Positions 49,648-59,021 of a DNA stretch of 64,000 nt are shown here, in pieces. Source of the DNA: Bacteroidia bacterium (GTDB lineage: Bacteria; Bacteroidota; Bacteroidia; Flavobacteriales_D; Parvicellaceae); assembly GCA_030426105.1 (NCBI GenBank), contig JAUHZI010000001.1, forward strand, positions 1-64,000, given 5' to 3'. The position numbers and the translations under genes are program-made. The notes under the pieces are model-generated. The model ran no database searches. It saw only the letters and a program-made list of their open reading frames with translations, and was not told the DNA's origin. The first letter of the stretch is position 1, and each line of letters opens with the position of its first letter.

Positions 49648-51072
49648 TTAGTCTATTGAACTTAGTTTTAACATATTTGTACTACCTAACTCTTCGATAG
49701 GCATACTCGCCGTATTGATAATTAAATCTCCTTGTGCTAAATATCCCTCCTTTTTTAACATGTATTTGATGTCCTCAATAGTATGATCAGTACTTACCAT
49801 TTTATCGTAAAAAAATGTCTTTACTCCCCAAACTAAACTTAAGGTCGTCAATAACTTCTTATTTCCAGAGTAAACAAAGATTCTTGCTTTAGGTCTTTGG
49901 CTTGATATTTTGAAAGCTGTATAACCAGAGTTTGTCATTGTTACAATTGCTTTAGCTCCTACTCTCTTCGATAAACGGCACGCATCAAAACAAATAGAAT
50001 CGGTGATAAAACGTGTTTGGTTTTTGACTGGCTCAATATCTTTTGAATATAGTTCTTCATATTGATCTTCAATGCGCATAATAATTTTGTTCATTGCATC
50101 AATAACGGCTCTTGGGTGTTTTCCTACTGATGTTTCACCACTAAGCATTACAGCATCAGCTCCATCCATTACCGCATTAGCAACATCGTTTACCTCTGCA
50201 CGTGTTGGCGAAATATTTTCAATCATGCTTTCCATCATTTGCGTAGCAACAATTACTGGCTTAGCATGTTCAATTGATTTGTTGATAATTTGTTTTTGAA
50301 TCAAAGGGACATTTTCCATAGGAATTTCTACTCCTAAATCTCCTCTTGCGACCATAATACCATCTGTCTGTTTGATGATATCATCTAAATCATCTATTGC
50401 TTCAGGCTTTTCAATCTTGGCGATTACTCGAGTTGACTTCCCTGAGTTTTTAATCAAATGTTTCAATTCTATAATATCTCTTGCTGAACGAACAAATGAT
50501 AATGCCACCCAATCAATATCATATTGTAATGCTAACTCTAAATCTTTTCTATCTTTAGCTGTTAAACTTGGCTGAGAAATAGAGGTATTGGGTAAATTCA
50601 CTCCTTTTTTAGAAGATAATATCCCCCCATGTAACACTTTTAACACTACCTCATCTTTATAGTTAGAAGAGACTACTTCAAGCACCAACTTACCGTCATC
50701 GACCAACACTTTTTCTCCTGCTTTTACATCTTGAGGAAAAGTTTCATAAGTTATTGATACCTTTTTTGCTGTACCTTCAACCTTTTGAGTTGTCATTATC
50801 AATTCTTTCCCCTCAACCAATTCAACGCCATTATCTTTTACCGTTCCAACTCTAATTTTTGGTCCCTGTAAATCTGCTAGAATAGCTATTGGATAATTGA
50901 TTTCAGATATAATCTCACGAATGGTCTTAATCACTTTTATGTGATCTTCATGAGAGCCGTGAGAAAAATTCAATCGACAAACATCAACACCTTCTTGAAT
51001 TAAGTTCTTTAGCATTTCTTTGCTAGAAGATGCTGGACCAATAGTCGCAACGACTTTTGTTCTTCTTTTCAT
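49648..51072 (-). CDS. pyk: Pyruvate kinase
   Basis: 474 aa. It transfers phosphate from PEP to ADP, the last step of glycolysis. RTKVVATIGPASSS, CRLNFSHGSHEDH, ILADLQGPKIRVG, the active-site IAKIEKPEAIDDLDDIIKQTDGIMVARGDLGVEIPMENVPLIQKQII (signature with catalytic lysine), and AVMLSGETSVGKHP are all visible. Promoter box CAAATATA at 51119 (TATATTTG on the minus strand). It lies downstream of the IPExxxVDY gene as in many Flavobacteria. Confidence 0.97.
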   Translation of the reverse strand: MKRRTKVVATIGPASSSKEMLKNLIQEGVDVCRLNFSHGSHEDHIKVIKTIREIISEINYPIAILADLQGPKIRVGTVKDNGVELVEGKELIMTTQKVEGTAKKVSITYETFPQDVKAGEKVLVDDGKLVLEVVSSNYKDEVVLKVLHGGILSSKKGVNLPNTSISQPSLTAKDRKDLELALQYDIDWVALSFVRSARDIIELKHLIKNSGKSTRVIAKIEKPEAIDDLDDIIKQTDGIMVARGDLGVEIPMENVPLIQKQIINKSIEHAKPVIVATQMMESMIENISPTRAEVNDVANAVMDGADAVMLSGETSVGKHPRAVIDAMNKIIMRIEDQYEELYSKDIEPVKNQTRFITDSICFDACRLSKRVGAKAIVTMTNSGYTAFKISSQRPKARIFVYSGNKKLLTTLSLVWGVKTFFYDKMVSTDHTIEDIKYMLKKEGYLAQGDLIINTASMPIEELGSTNMLKLSSID

Positions 51073-51118
51073 GATTGTTTATTTTGAGTGTAGTAGTGTA
51101 TGCAAAAACGCATCCCAA

Positions 51119-51126
51119 CAAATATA
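51119..51126 (-). promoter_or_regulatory. -7 box TATATTTG of pyk
   Basis: Perfect TAnnTTTG on the minus strand, 46 bases before the pyk ATG; pyk can thus be transcribed independently of the IPExxxVDY gene. Confidence 0.55.
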
Positions 51127-51191
51127 ACCAATGGTTTTTGTTATCTCATTAATTTAATGTAAAAAATACACTTCTGTTTTTGAAAACCTTG

Positions 51192-51608
51192 TTAAAAAAT
51201 GAGGTTTTCTTTAGATTTTAATTGAGAGACCTCGATTGTAAAAGCTGTTAAAACAAAGCTTATTCTTTTTAATTTAGCTACTGCCTCTGCTGAAGAAATA
51301 ATGTCATCTCCTTTTATCAACAACAGATAATCAGCATGTTTCTGCTCAGGAATTAAGTATCCTGACTTACTTCTATTCGCTATTAAATGAACTTCTTGTT
51401 CAGTATCGAAATCAACTTTAGAAAATAAAGTATGTCTACTATGACGATTACTTTTCTTGTGAAATACCTCTATAACTTTCTCTTCTTTTGAAAGTGCTAA
51501 TGAAAGCGAATGATTAACTCCCCAACAAACACGATAATCTTTTTCATGGCAGCTAATTCCAACCAGTTGAAAATCATATTCAAAATCATCTTCTAAAAGA
51601 TACTTCAT
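51192..51608 (-). CDS. IPExxxVDY family protein
   Basis: 138 aa. The name-giving motif appears as IPEQKHADY (alanine in place of valine) in GYLIPEQKHADYLLLIKG. The domain begins YDFQLVGISCHEKDYRVCWGVNHSLSLALSKEE. The family is Bacteroidota-specific, of unknown function, and usually sits upstream of pyk, as here. No signal peptide. Confidence 0.85.
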   Translation of the reverse strand: MKYLLEDDFEYDFQLVGISCHEKDYRVCWGVNHSLSLALSKEEKVIEVFHKKSNRHSRHTLFSKVDFDTEQEVHLIANRSKSGYLIPEQKHADYLLLIKGDDIISSAEAVAKLKRISFVLTAFTIEVSQLKSKENLIF

Positions 51609-51632
51609 TGCTTATCTAACCGAGTTATAACT

Positions 51633-51661
51633 AGGTCTAAAGCACGATACGCTCTAGACCT
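51633..51661 (-). terminator. Hairpin downstream of the OmpA-family gene
   Basis: AGGTCTAAAGC and GCTCTAGACCT pair over 11 positions with one mismatch. The T tract is weak on the minus strand, so termination is only possible, not sure. Confidence 0.4.
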
Positions 51662-51670
51662 AATTAAATC

Positions 51671-54124
51671 TTACTCAAATTCAATTGTCATTTCTACTCT
51701 CCTGTTTTTCTGTTTACCAGCAGCTGTTTTATTATCTGCTATTGGCTGTGTTTCGCCAAATCCTTCTACAGTAAAACGCTTTTCATCAATCCCTTTTGCT
51801 TTTAAATAATTAGCTACAGCTTGGGCTCTGTTTTTTGATAATTTCAAATTAGAAGAGGCACTACCATCACTATCAGTATGCCCTGATATTTTTAACTTCC
51901 AAGTTGGCTTCTTTTCAAGCAACTCTGCTAATGCCTGTAATGAAGGATATGAAATATCCTTGATTATAGCTTTTGCTGATTCAAACTCTAAGTTATCGAA
52001 TGCAGTATTTAGAATTTCTTGTTCTTCTTTTTTGATTTCTGGACACCCATCATTTTCAACAAGACCTGGTGTAGTCGGACACTTATCTTTATCGTCAGGG
52101 ACACCATCTGAATCTGCATCATCTAAAGGACAACCGTCTTTTTCTCTTAATCCTGGAGTTGAAGGGCATTTATCTACATTATCCTTCACACCATCATTAT
52201 CTCGATCACCCCATGGACATCCATTATTTTCTTTATCCCCAGCCTCAAGCGGACAAGCATCCTTATGATCAGGAATATTGTCAGCATCTGAATCTGGACA
52301 TCCGTTCATGTCTTTAGACCCTACTTTTTCTGGACATTCATCTTCACTATCTTGAATTCCATCTCCATCTGTATCTGGGCATCCTTTAAATGCTTCAATA
52401 CCTTTCACATCTGGGCAAGCATCATCTTTATCTATAATACCGTCTTCATCTTTATCTGGACAACCTCCATTTTCGACACTTCCTTTTTCAGTAGGGCAAG
52501 CATCTTTACTATCTTTAACCCCATCTAAATCAGTATCTGGGCAACCTTTAAACATAGGTACTCCTGCCTGACTAGGACATAAGTCTTTATTATCTGGAAT
52601 ACTATCTTTATCAGTATCTGGACAACCGTTAAACACTGGCAAGCCTGCTACTTCTGGGCAATCATCTTTTTTGTCTTTAATCCCATCACCATCTTTATCT
52701 TTATTTTTTCGCCCAAATGTTAAATTAATCCCTGTTCTTACATGTATGTTCTTTGCGTTATATGGGTATGGAATAGCATCTCCATCTAAAGTAATATTCG
52801 CTAAACGAGCGGCCATAATATTGTCGGTTACGATATAAAACTGAAAGAACCCTAGGTTTAAGCTCATCCCCAATCCAAGATTATTATACCCTCTATTGGT
52901 CATAGAGTATGATGTTGTAGCTTGTAATACTTTACCCAAATTTTGGGTATAAGACAACGTTAATGAAGGTCTGATGCTTCCTTTAAACAGCTCTCCATGT
53001 AGCAATGCGCCTGCTCTACCACTAAACTTTTTTGTTTCATACAGTTTGTATGAACCACTCAAATAAAAACGGCTCAACAAGGATGTTGTATAAGCATCTG
53101 TATTATCAGACACAGCGAAAGCATCTTCTACCTCCTGTTGTAATTGCTCATAAGCTGCATCAATAGAATCTTGTTGTAGTGAGTCTGCTGTAAAAATAGC
53201 ATTAGAAAAATCTACTCCTCTAAACACAAAACTTCCATCGTTAGAAACAATATTTTTATTATCATTTTTCCATCTAATAAATCCTAAGTCAACTACACTA
53301 GCAGCCACAGTTATCTTATCAGATAGTTCATATGACGCTCCTAAATCGATTCCTAACCCTCTATTTTTTCGTTTTAAGGCATAGTCGGTAAACTCCTCGT
53401 TTTCTATATCCGTATTATTATCTATAGTATCTGTTAAAGAATATAACCCAGAAGTATTTACTGCAAACTGACCATTAATTGTCCAATCAAACGTTTCTGA
53501 ATCTGTTTGCCATGTAATGTCACTTTGCTTAGTATGTATATTTTCCATTCCATATAAGTACTTCAATTTACCTCCTACATTTAACTTATCGTTCCATGCT
53601 CTCTGAAAACCAAGCGCATATTCTCTATAATGGTTTAATTCTATTCCAAAACCAGAAAAATCTAAGGTTCCATTTTCTAACTCAGGACTAGCGTTTCCTG
53701 TAAATGGAAAACGCAACATATCTCCTGGCAATGTTAATCTAGAAAATGTATTTTCTGTGACGTTAAAACTGAAATAATTCTTTTTAACAGCAAATCCAAA
53801 GTGTAAAATATCGTATTTATTTGAAAGGCTAATATGATTTTTCTTCTTCCACATTTCTTTCAGATGATCCACTCTTAATGTGGTGGTGCTTCCATTAACT
53901 TCAAACGCATCTTTTGGGGTAAAGACATGGTTATAATGATTAAGATAAAAGGAAGAAATACCTGGAAAACCGATATTAATTCTAGCTTGAGGTCTCAATG
54001 CTGGATTTACATACTGAATTTGCTGAACATTATCCAGGTTCATCAATGTTAAATCTTGCTGTGCAACTCCTAATAGGGTAATAGAAGTTAATATAATCAG
54101 GAATATATTTTTGAAATGTAACAT
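51671..54124 (-). CDS. Outer-membrane DUF5723 protein with thrombospondin type 3 repeats and OmpA domain
   Basis: 817 aa. After a signal peptide (IILTSITLLGVAQ) comes a DUF5723-type beta-barrel (NVQQIQYVNPALRPQARINIGFPGISSFYLNHYNHVFTPKDAF; about 20-470). Residues about 475-690 are a calcium-binding thrombospondin type 3 array, roughly nine D-x-D-x-D-G-I-x-D-x-x-D-x-C-P units. The C-terminal OmpA domain (KLKISGHTDSDGSASSNLKLSKNRAQAVANYLKAKGI...QKNRRVEMTIEFE) binds peptidoglycan. It likely spans the outer membrane and tethers it to the wall. The lipoprotein gene upstream is 47 bases away on the same strand. Confidence 0.9.
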   Translation of the reverse strand: MLHFKNIFLIILTSITLLGVAQQDLTLMNLDNVQQIQYVNPALRPQARINIGFPGISSFYLNHYNHVFTPKDAFEVNGSTTTLRVDHLKEMWKKKNHISLSNKYDILHFGFAVKKNYFSFNVTENTFSRLTLPGDMLRFPFTGNASPELENGTLDFSGFGIELNHYREYALGFQRAWNDKLNVGGKLKYLYGMENIHTKQSDITWQTDSETFDWTINGQFAVNTSGLYSLTDTIDNNTDIENEEFTDYALKRKNRGLGIDLGASYELSDKITVAASVVDLGFIRWKNDNKNIVSNDGSFVFRGVDFSNAIFTADSLQQDSIDAAYEQLQQEVEDAFAVSDNTDAYTTSLLSRFYLSGSYKLYETKKFSGRAGALLHGELFKGSIRPSLTLSYTQNLGKVLQATTSYSMTNRGYNNLGLGMSLNLGFFQFYIVTDNIMAARLANITLDGDAIPYPYNAKNIHVRTGINLTFGRKNKDKDGDGIKDKKDDCPEVAGLPVFNGCPDTDKDSIPDNKDLCPSQAGVPMFKGCPDTDLDGVKDSKDACPTEKGSVENGGCPDKDEDGIIDKDDACPDVKGIEAFKGCPDTDGDGIQDSEDECPEKVGSKDMNGCPDSDADNIPDHKDACPLEAGDKENNGCPWGDRDNDGVKDNVDKCPSTPGLREKDGCPLDDADSDGVPDDKDKCPTTPGLVENDGCPEIKKEEQEILNTAFDNLEFESAKAIIKDISYPSLQALAELLEKKPTWKLKISGHTDSDGSASSNLKLSKNRAQAVANYLKAKGIDEKRFTVEGFGETQPIADNKTAAGKQKNRRVEMTIEFE

Positions 54125-54171
54125 ATAGTTATTCTTATGTTCTTAATATTTTATAAATGTTTACAATAATG

Positions 54172-55854
54172 TTAATCTTCTAAATCGATATTAAAATCAA
54201 CTTTTGCTGAAACTTTGATATCAACATTATATTCAGGGAAAATTTTGACATTCTGACCAGAGTAAGCATCATTGGTCAACCCTCTTGTTTTATAAATTAA
54301 CTTTTTTGCATTTCCGTTAATTAACTTTTTAATTAATTCTTGAGAAACGACTACATCTGTAATTGTTCTTGTTGATTGTGTTACTTTTCCATGATTAGGA
54401 TCAGTTAATGGTAGAGAAAAATCAACAATTCCATGCTCAAACACATTTTCTATACCTCCTGGGACATTGAACAACGAGTCAATAACCACAAAATTGGTAT
54501 CGGCAAAGTACAATTGTAAACCTGCATCAATAGGTAATCCATTATCAACAACAATTCTCAACAACGCCTGCTCAACGTCTTCGACAGTGATATTAGAAGA
54601 ACTGTCTATTCCTAAAGCATCAGCAACATCTAAATCTGTTGTATCGGCTAATGTAAAATTACGAGCCCAACCAAAAATTGGCAATACAACCTCAGCTTCA
54701 CACCAAACTAAAGCATCTCCTAAAACAAAGTTATTGGCAAATCCAGATGGGTTAGATGTTGCAGAGGAAGTATAAACGATTTCTCCTGGGCCTTCATCTA
54801 AAACATCTGTTAAAGTTGGTGAAGTATTATTGTTATCAATAGTATGATAAGTTAAAGTTGTATCTCCTGGATTATTCGCTCTTGTTATTAAAGGTAAACT
54901 TGTTAACCCTGGTCCTCCTAAATTAATGTTTGTACTATTGTCTGGAGCAAAAACAGCTGAAAATTGAGTTTGCACTTCTAGTCCAGCTGTATTTCCAATA
55001 ATCAAGTGAATTCGTGGATCTTCAAAATGAACTTGCCCACCAGCTAAATCATCGAACAAAGTAATGTTAGATGTATCTTGGTTTAAAATATTAGTCACTT
55101 GTCCTAAATACCCCCATATTGCATCAAAAGCATTCACATCAAGTTGCATATCCAATGTCATTTGCTCAGTACCAGTAATTGGATTCCCGCTACTAGTCAC
55201 TTGGAAGTTAACCGTAACATTAAATGAATTGTTGGTCATACCTCCATTTGTTAAGTCAATAGTATATCCACTTAAATCAATATTTGCATTATCCAAAACA
55301 GGAGTACTTCCTGCATAGTTAACATTTAATGTTTGTTGCAAAGGCGTTCCATTTAAGGTCAAACTTGGGATTGTAAGATTTACAGTTGCTGAATGCATAA
55401 AATCAGAACTTAAATCAATAGCCAAACTTCCTGTTTGAATAATTACACTATCTAATTGAGCTCCATTAGCTACATTAAAAGTAATTGCTGACTGTTGACT
55501 ATAATTTGTTGTAAAGCCTGCTCCACCTCCAATCAGGGCCGTCTGATTTGAAACTGGCATACTATAAGCAGTGCTATAATTTTGTGTTGGAATTTGAATT
55601 ACATCATTTGCTGACAATTCAAAAATTCGATCGCGATATACAATTTCAAATAGATTGGAGTTATCATTATAAACAAAATTATTGACATCAAACTCTCGTT
55701 CAATATCTCCTAAGTTCAAATTTGCATAACCTATTGGCAATGCAAAACTTGGATCCAAAACTGGGGCTTTTAGATTATCTAAAGCAATCTCTTTCTTTTT
55801 ACACCCTCCTATAATTAAAGAAAATGCAGTCAAGACAAAAACTATTTTTTTCAT
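54172..55854 (-). CDS. Large lipoprotein of unknown function
   Basis: 560 aa. Signal MKKIVFVLTAFSLIIGGC with C18 as lipid site. It begins FALPIGYANLNLGDIEREFDVNN and is rich in beta strands with T/N/S-rich sequence (LTIPSLTLNGTPLQQTLNVNYAGSTPVLDNANIDLSGYTIDLTNGG), as in Bacteroidota cell-surface lipoproteins. No enzyme motif. It shares a transcription unit with the OmpA-family barrel, so a role in the same outer-membrane complex is possible. A TATATTCG box at 55878-55885 (minus strand) is the likely promoter. Confidence 0.75.
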   Translation of the reverse strand: MKKIVFVLTAFSLIIGGCKKKEIALDNLKAPVLDPSFALPIGYANLNLGDIEREFDVNNFVYNDNSNLFEIVYRDRIFELSANDVIQIPTQNYSTAYSMPVSNQTALIGGGAGFTTNYSQQSAITFNVANGAQLDSVIIQTGSLAIDLSSDFMHSATVNLTIPSLTLNGTPLQQTLNVNYAGSTPVLDNANIDLSGYTIDLTNGGMTNNSFNVTVNFQVTSSGNPITGTEQMTLDMQLDVNAFDAIWGYLGQVTNILNQDTSNITLFDDLAGGQVHFEDPRIHLIIGNTAGLEVQTQFSAVFAPDNSTNINLGGPGLTSLPLITRANNPGDTTLTYHTIDNNNTSPTLTDVLDEGPGEIVYTSSATSNPSGFANNFVLGDALVWCEAEVVLPIFGWARNFTLADTTDLDVADALGIDSSSNITVEDVEQALLRIVVDNGLPIDAGLQLYFADTNFVVIDSLFNVPGGIENVFEHGIVDFSLPLTDPNHGKVTQSTRTITDVVVSQELIKKLINGNAKKLIYKTRGLTNDAYSGQNVKIFPEYNVDIKVSAKVDFNIDLED

Positions 55855-55877
55855 AGAAGTCTATTTTATTTTAAATA

Positions 55878-55885
55878 CGAATATA
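55878..55885 (-). promoter_or_regulatory. -7 box TATATTCG of the lipoprotein/OmpA unit
   Basis: One-base variant of TAnnTTTG on the minus strand, 23 bases before the start codon; drives both 54172-55854 and 51671-54124. Confidence 0.4.
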
Positions 55886-55914
55886 GTGTATTTCAACAAT
55901 TTATGAATTACACA

Positions 55915-56421
55915 TTATTTTTTGATATATTTCTTTATGCTGAAACTGTGTTGATTTTTTTCATCTTTAAGGTGTGTAATCAATGTTTCTTCGCTCCATT
56001 CATCTCTGTTAAAATTGGGAAAGAATGTATCTCCATCAAACGTCTCATGAACATGGGTAATATACATTTGATTCACTAAATTATTCTCCATCACATACTT
56101 ATATATCTGACCTCCACCAATTACAAAACATTCCTTTTCTCCTTGTTGTTTTGCTATTTCAAATGCTTTTTCAATAGAATCAACAACAACAATATCTTCT
56201 TCACTATAATTTTTTTGACGTGTTACAACAATATTAACGCGTGCTCGTAGAGGCCTATACTTTGGCGGAATTGATTCATAGTTTTTTCTACCAGTAACGA
56301 TGTGGTGATTCAATGTTGTTGATTTGAAAAAAGCCATATCCTTAGGCAAATGCCAAATCAAATCATTGTCTTTACCAATTACATTATTTTCTGCAACTGC
56401 TACAATTAAAGAAACTATCAT
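55915..56421 (-). CDS. folA: Dihydrofolate reductase
   Basis: 168 aa. It reduces dihydrofolate to tetrahydrofolate with NADPH. Family landmarks: [31 protein letters not shown] (Met20-loop region, with the catalytic acid in LPKDM), [27 protein letters not shown], and the C-terminal [13 protein letters not shown]. Its start overlaps the thyA stop codon by 4 bases, the classic thyA-folA coupling: DHFR recycles the dihydrofolate made by thymidylate synthase. Confidence 0.96.
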   Translation of the reverse strand: MIVSLIVAVAENNVIGKDNDLIWHLPKDMAFFKSTTLNHHIVTGRKNYESIPPKYRPLRARVNIVVTRQKNYSEEDIVVVDSIEKAFEIAKQQGEKECFVIGGGQIYKYVMENNLVNQMYITHVHETFDGDTFFPNFNRDEWSEETLITHLKDEKNQHSFSIKKYIKK

Positions 56422-57242
56422 ATTGAAACGGCTGCTTTAATATGTGGATCAGGATCGTAACCTACTAATTCAAAGTCCTCAAACTTAAAATCAAAAATGT
56501 TTTTCACATCTGGATTAATTTTCATTTGTGGCAATTGTTTAGGGGTTCTCTTTAACTGAATTTTAGCTTGCTCTATATGGTTATTATACAAATGAACATC
56601 TCCAAAAGTATGAACAAAATCACCTGGCTCTAAATCACAAACTTGCGCAATCATCATTGTAAGCAATGCATAAGAGGCTATATTAAATGGCACTCCTAAA
56701 AAAGTATCTGCACTTCTTTGATATAATTGACATGAAAGTTTTCCATCAGCAACATAAAATTGAAAAAAGGCATGACAAGGAGGTAAAGCTGCTTTTCCAT
56801 TTTTCACATTCTCAGCAAATGAAACACCACCTTCTGGTAATACACTTGGATTCCAAGCCGACACTAACATCCTTCTACTATTAGGGTTATTTTTAATGGT
56901 ATTGACAACCTCTTGTATTTGGTCCAAATCTTCACTATTCCAATTTCTCCATTGGTGCCCATATACAGGTCCTAAATCACCATTTTCATCAGCCCACTCA
57001 TCCCAAATTCTCACACCATTTTCTTTTAGGTATTTAATATTAGTTTCACCCTTTAGAAACCAAAGCAACTCATGTATAATAGATTTTAAATGCAATTTCT
57101 TTGTCGTTAAAACAGGGAACCCCTCTGATAAATCGAAGCGCATTTGATAGCCAAAACAGCTGATTGTACCTGTACCAGTTCTATCACCTTTAGCTGTTCC
57201 ATTTTCTAATATATGGTCTAATAAATCTAAATATTGTTGCAT
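56418..57242 (-). CDS. thyA: Thymidylate synthase
   Basis: 274 aa, slightly longer than the 264 aa E. coli enzyme because of a short insertion (about residues 141-152). It methylates dUMP to d[39 protein letters not shown], catalytic C156 in [36 protein letters not shown] (dUMP contacts) and [12 protein letters not shown] are present. Translationally coupled to folA. The dut gene is distant, so pyrimidine functions are split. Confidence 0.97.
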   Translation of the reverse strand: MQQYLDLLDHILENGTAKGDRTGTGTISCFGYQMRFDLSEGFPVLTTKKLHLKSIIHELLWFLKGETNIKYLKENGVRIWDEWADENGDLGPVYGHQWRNWNSEDLDQIQEVVNTIKNNPNSRRMLVSAWNPSVLPEGGVSFAENVKNGKAALPPCHAFFQFYVADGKLSCQLYQRSADTFLGVPFNIASYALLTMMIAQVCDLEPGDFVHTFGDVHLYNNHIEQAKIQLKRTPKQLPQMKINPDVKNIFDFKFEDFELVGYDPDPHIKAAVSI

Positions 57243-57350
57243 GGTCTTATTTCTATTTTCGAGTGCTAAGGTAACACCATTTTAACAATTATTGAACTTG
57301 TTTAAATAAGAGATTTCAATTACCTTTAATAAAAAATCAATTTCATTAAA

Positions 57351-57890
57351 ATGACAAAAGCGATTCTCTGTCTCATTTTTACTACTTTACTCCTAAATGT
57401 TTCTGCTCAAAACATTCGATTTGATTTAATTCAAAAAGCTTTAAATGCTCCAGAATTTGTAGTCCAAGTTAACAAGCAAACTGCTTTTAATGAGACCAAA
57501 TCCTTAACTATTTATCTTGACAGTAGTTTAATTTTTGACAAGCAATATCATTTTAACAATAAAAAATTAGAATATTATGATATTAATGACCCAGTAAATA
57601 GGATGTCTCCGTCATATAATTTTATATTTAACAAACTAAGCTTTGGAGAGCAAAAAGCTCATATTGGCTTTACTTTTTATCCTAACTGGATAATCAGGCA
57701 TAACGAGAAGGAATTTCCTAGCTATAATAACAGCACAGTAATGAAGGTCTATTGTGTTTTAGAAAAAAAAACAGACACATGGATTATCCAAAACACTACC
57801 ATCACTGATATCTATTTTCCTAATTGGATGTATGAGAAAGGCTCAGGCTTTGATTACATCAGCAATCACTATATTCCTTTAAAACAATAG
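57351..57890 (+). CDS. Exported protein of unknown function
   Basis: 179 aa with a signal peptide (KAILCLIFTTLLLNVSAQ). The mature part is mixed alpha/beta with many aromatic residues (IYLDSSLIFDKQYHFNNKKLEYYDINDPVNR; HIGFTFYPNWIIRHNEKEFPSYN). No family recognised. A promoter TTG-N20-TACCTTTA (57298 to 57328) fits its start. Stands alone between thyA (divergent) and the DUF2167 gene. Confidence 0.7.
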   Translation: MTKAILCLIFTTLLLNVSAQNIRFDLIQKALNAPEFVVQVNKQTAFNETKSLTIYLDSSLIFDKQYHFNNKKLEYYDINDPVNRMSPSYNFIFNKLSFGEQKAHIGFTFYPNWIIRHNEKEFPSYNNSTVMKVYCVLEKKTDTWIIQNTTITDIYFPNWMYEKGSGFDYISNHYIPLKQ

Positions 57891-57987
57891 AAAGCCAACC
57901 AATGGGATAATTCACACAAATTTGCATTAAAAATGACCATTTAAATAAAAAAATCTACCATAATGTTATTATGCTAAAACTAGTAAT

Positions 57988-57995
57988 TAGGTTTG
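57988..57995 (+). promoter_or_regulatory. -7 box TAGGTTTG of the DUF2167 gene
   Basis: Perfect TAnnTTTG, 23 bases before the ATG at 58019. Confidence 0.55.
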
Positions 57996-58018
57996 TCGAA
58001 AGATAACTTTAAAACTAG

Positions 58019-58948
58019 ATGAATTATAACATAGCGACTTTTTTTCTTTTCCTTACGCTTTTTGGTAACTATTCTTATGCCGAAGAAGTTTCTGACTCAA
58101 CATTTTCTGTAGATGAAATGGAGGAGTTATTACTTCTTCAAAACTACTACGACAGCCTAGAGGCTACATTAATTTATGAATATGGAGAAGTAGACCTAAA
58201 AAATGGCGTTGCTAAACTTATTGTTCCTAAAGGGTTTAAATACCTAAACGGTAAAGACAGTGAAATGATTCTCACAGACATATGGGGTAATCCACCAAGC
58301 AATTTCCAAGACCGATCATTAGGGTTAATATTTCCTGAAAACACATCTCCATTTATTGATTCTAGTTATGCTATAAACATTACCTACACTGAAGATGGGT
58401 ATGTAAATGATGAGGATGCTAAAAGCATTGATTACGATGAACTTCTATCTACAATGCAAGAAGATTGTATAAACGAAAACCCTTATCGTAAAGAGCGCGG
58501 GTATGAAGCCATATATTTGATAGGTTGGGCTTCTCCCCCTTTTTACGACGAAGAAAACAAAAAGCTGCATTGGGCAAAAGAATTGCAGTTTGGCGATTAC
58601 GAAGATCATACTCTAAATTATAACATTCGAATTCTGGGACGAAAAGGCTACTTACAACTCAATGTGATTGGGAACATGAACGTATTAGGGGAGGTCACTA
58701 GAGATAACGATATCATTTTAAACAGTGTCAATTTTACCGAAGGAAATCAATACGATGACTTTAACCCTGATTATGACAAGGTAGCTGCATATGGCATAGG
58801 AGCTTTAATTGCTGGAAAAGCTATCGCCAAAGTTGGAGTTTTTGCTAAACTTGGTATTCTTTTGGCTAAGTTTTGGAAAATTATAGCTGTTGGTTTTGTT
58901 GGTTTATTAGCTGGTATAAAAAAGATTTTTAGCAAAAAGGACTCCTAG
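58019..58948 (+). CDS. DUF2167 membrane protein
   Basis: 309 aa. Signal-like N-terminus, then the DUF2167 core: LIYEYGEVDLKNGVAKLIVPKGFKYLNGKDSEMILTDIWGNPP, YVNDEDAKSIDYDELLSTMQED, GYEAIYLIGWASPPFYDEENKKLHWAKELQFG and LNYNIRILGRKGYLQLNVIG. The C-terminus holds AAYGIGALIAGKAIAKVGVFAKLGILLAKFWKIIAVGFVGLLAGIKKIF, two hydrophobic helices with a basic end. The family is widespread but uncharacterised. It precedes rimK on the same strand by 73 bases. Confidence 0.9.
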   Translation: MNYNIATFFLFLTLFGNYSYAEEVSDSTFSVDEMEELLLLQNYYDSLEATLIYEYGEVDLKNGVAKLIVPKGFKYLNGKDSEMILTDIWGNPPSNFQDRSLGLIFPENTSPFIDSSYAINITYTEDGYVNDEDAKSIDYDELLSTMQEDCINENPYRKERGYEAIYLIGWASPPFYDEENKKLHWAKELQFGDYEDHTLNYNIRILGRKGYLQLNVIGNMNVLGEVTRDNDIILNSVNFTEGNQYDDFNPDYDKVAAYGIGALIAGKAIAKVGVFAKLGILLAKFWKIIAVGFVGLLAGIKKIFSKKDS

Positions 58949-59021
58949 ATATTTTACATAAGATTATTTCAAATTTCTAAAATAGTATTTATATTCGGTC
59001 TGAATAGCTTAGATCAAAGAC

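Noticed and set aside
52000-52700. Repetitive DNA that could suggest a CRISPR-like or satellite array
   Set aside because: It encodes the thrombospondin type 3 repeats of the OmpA-family protein; the units vary in sequence and length at DNA level.
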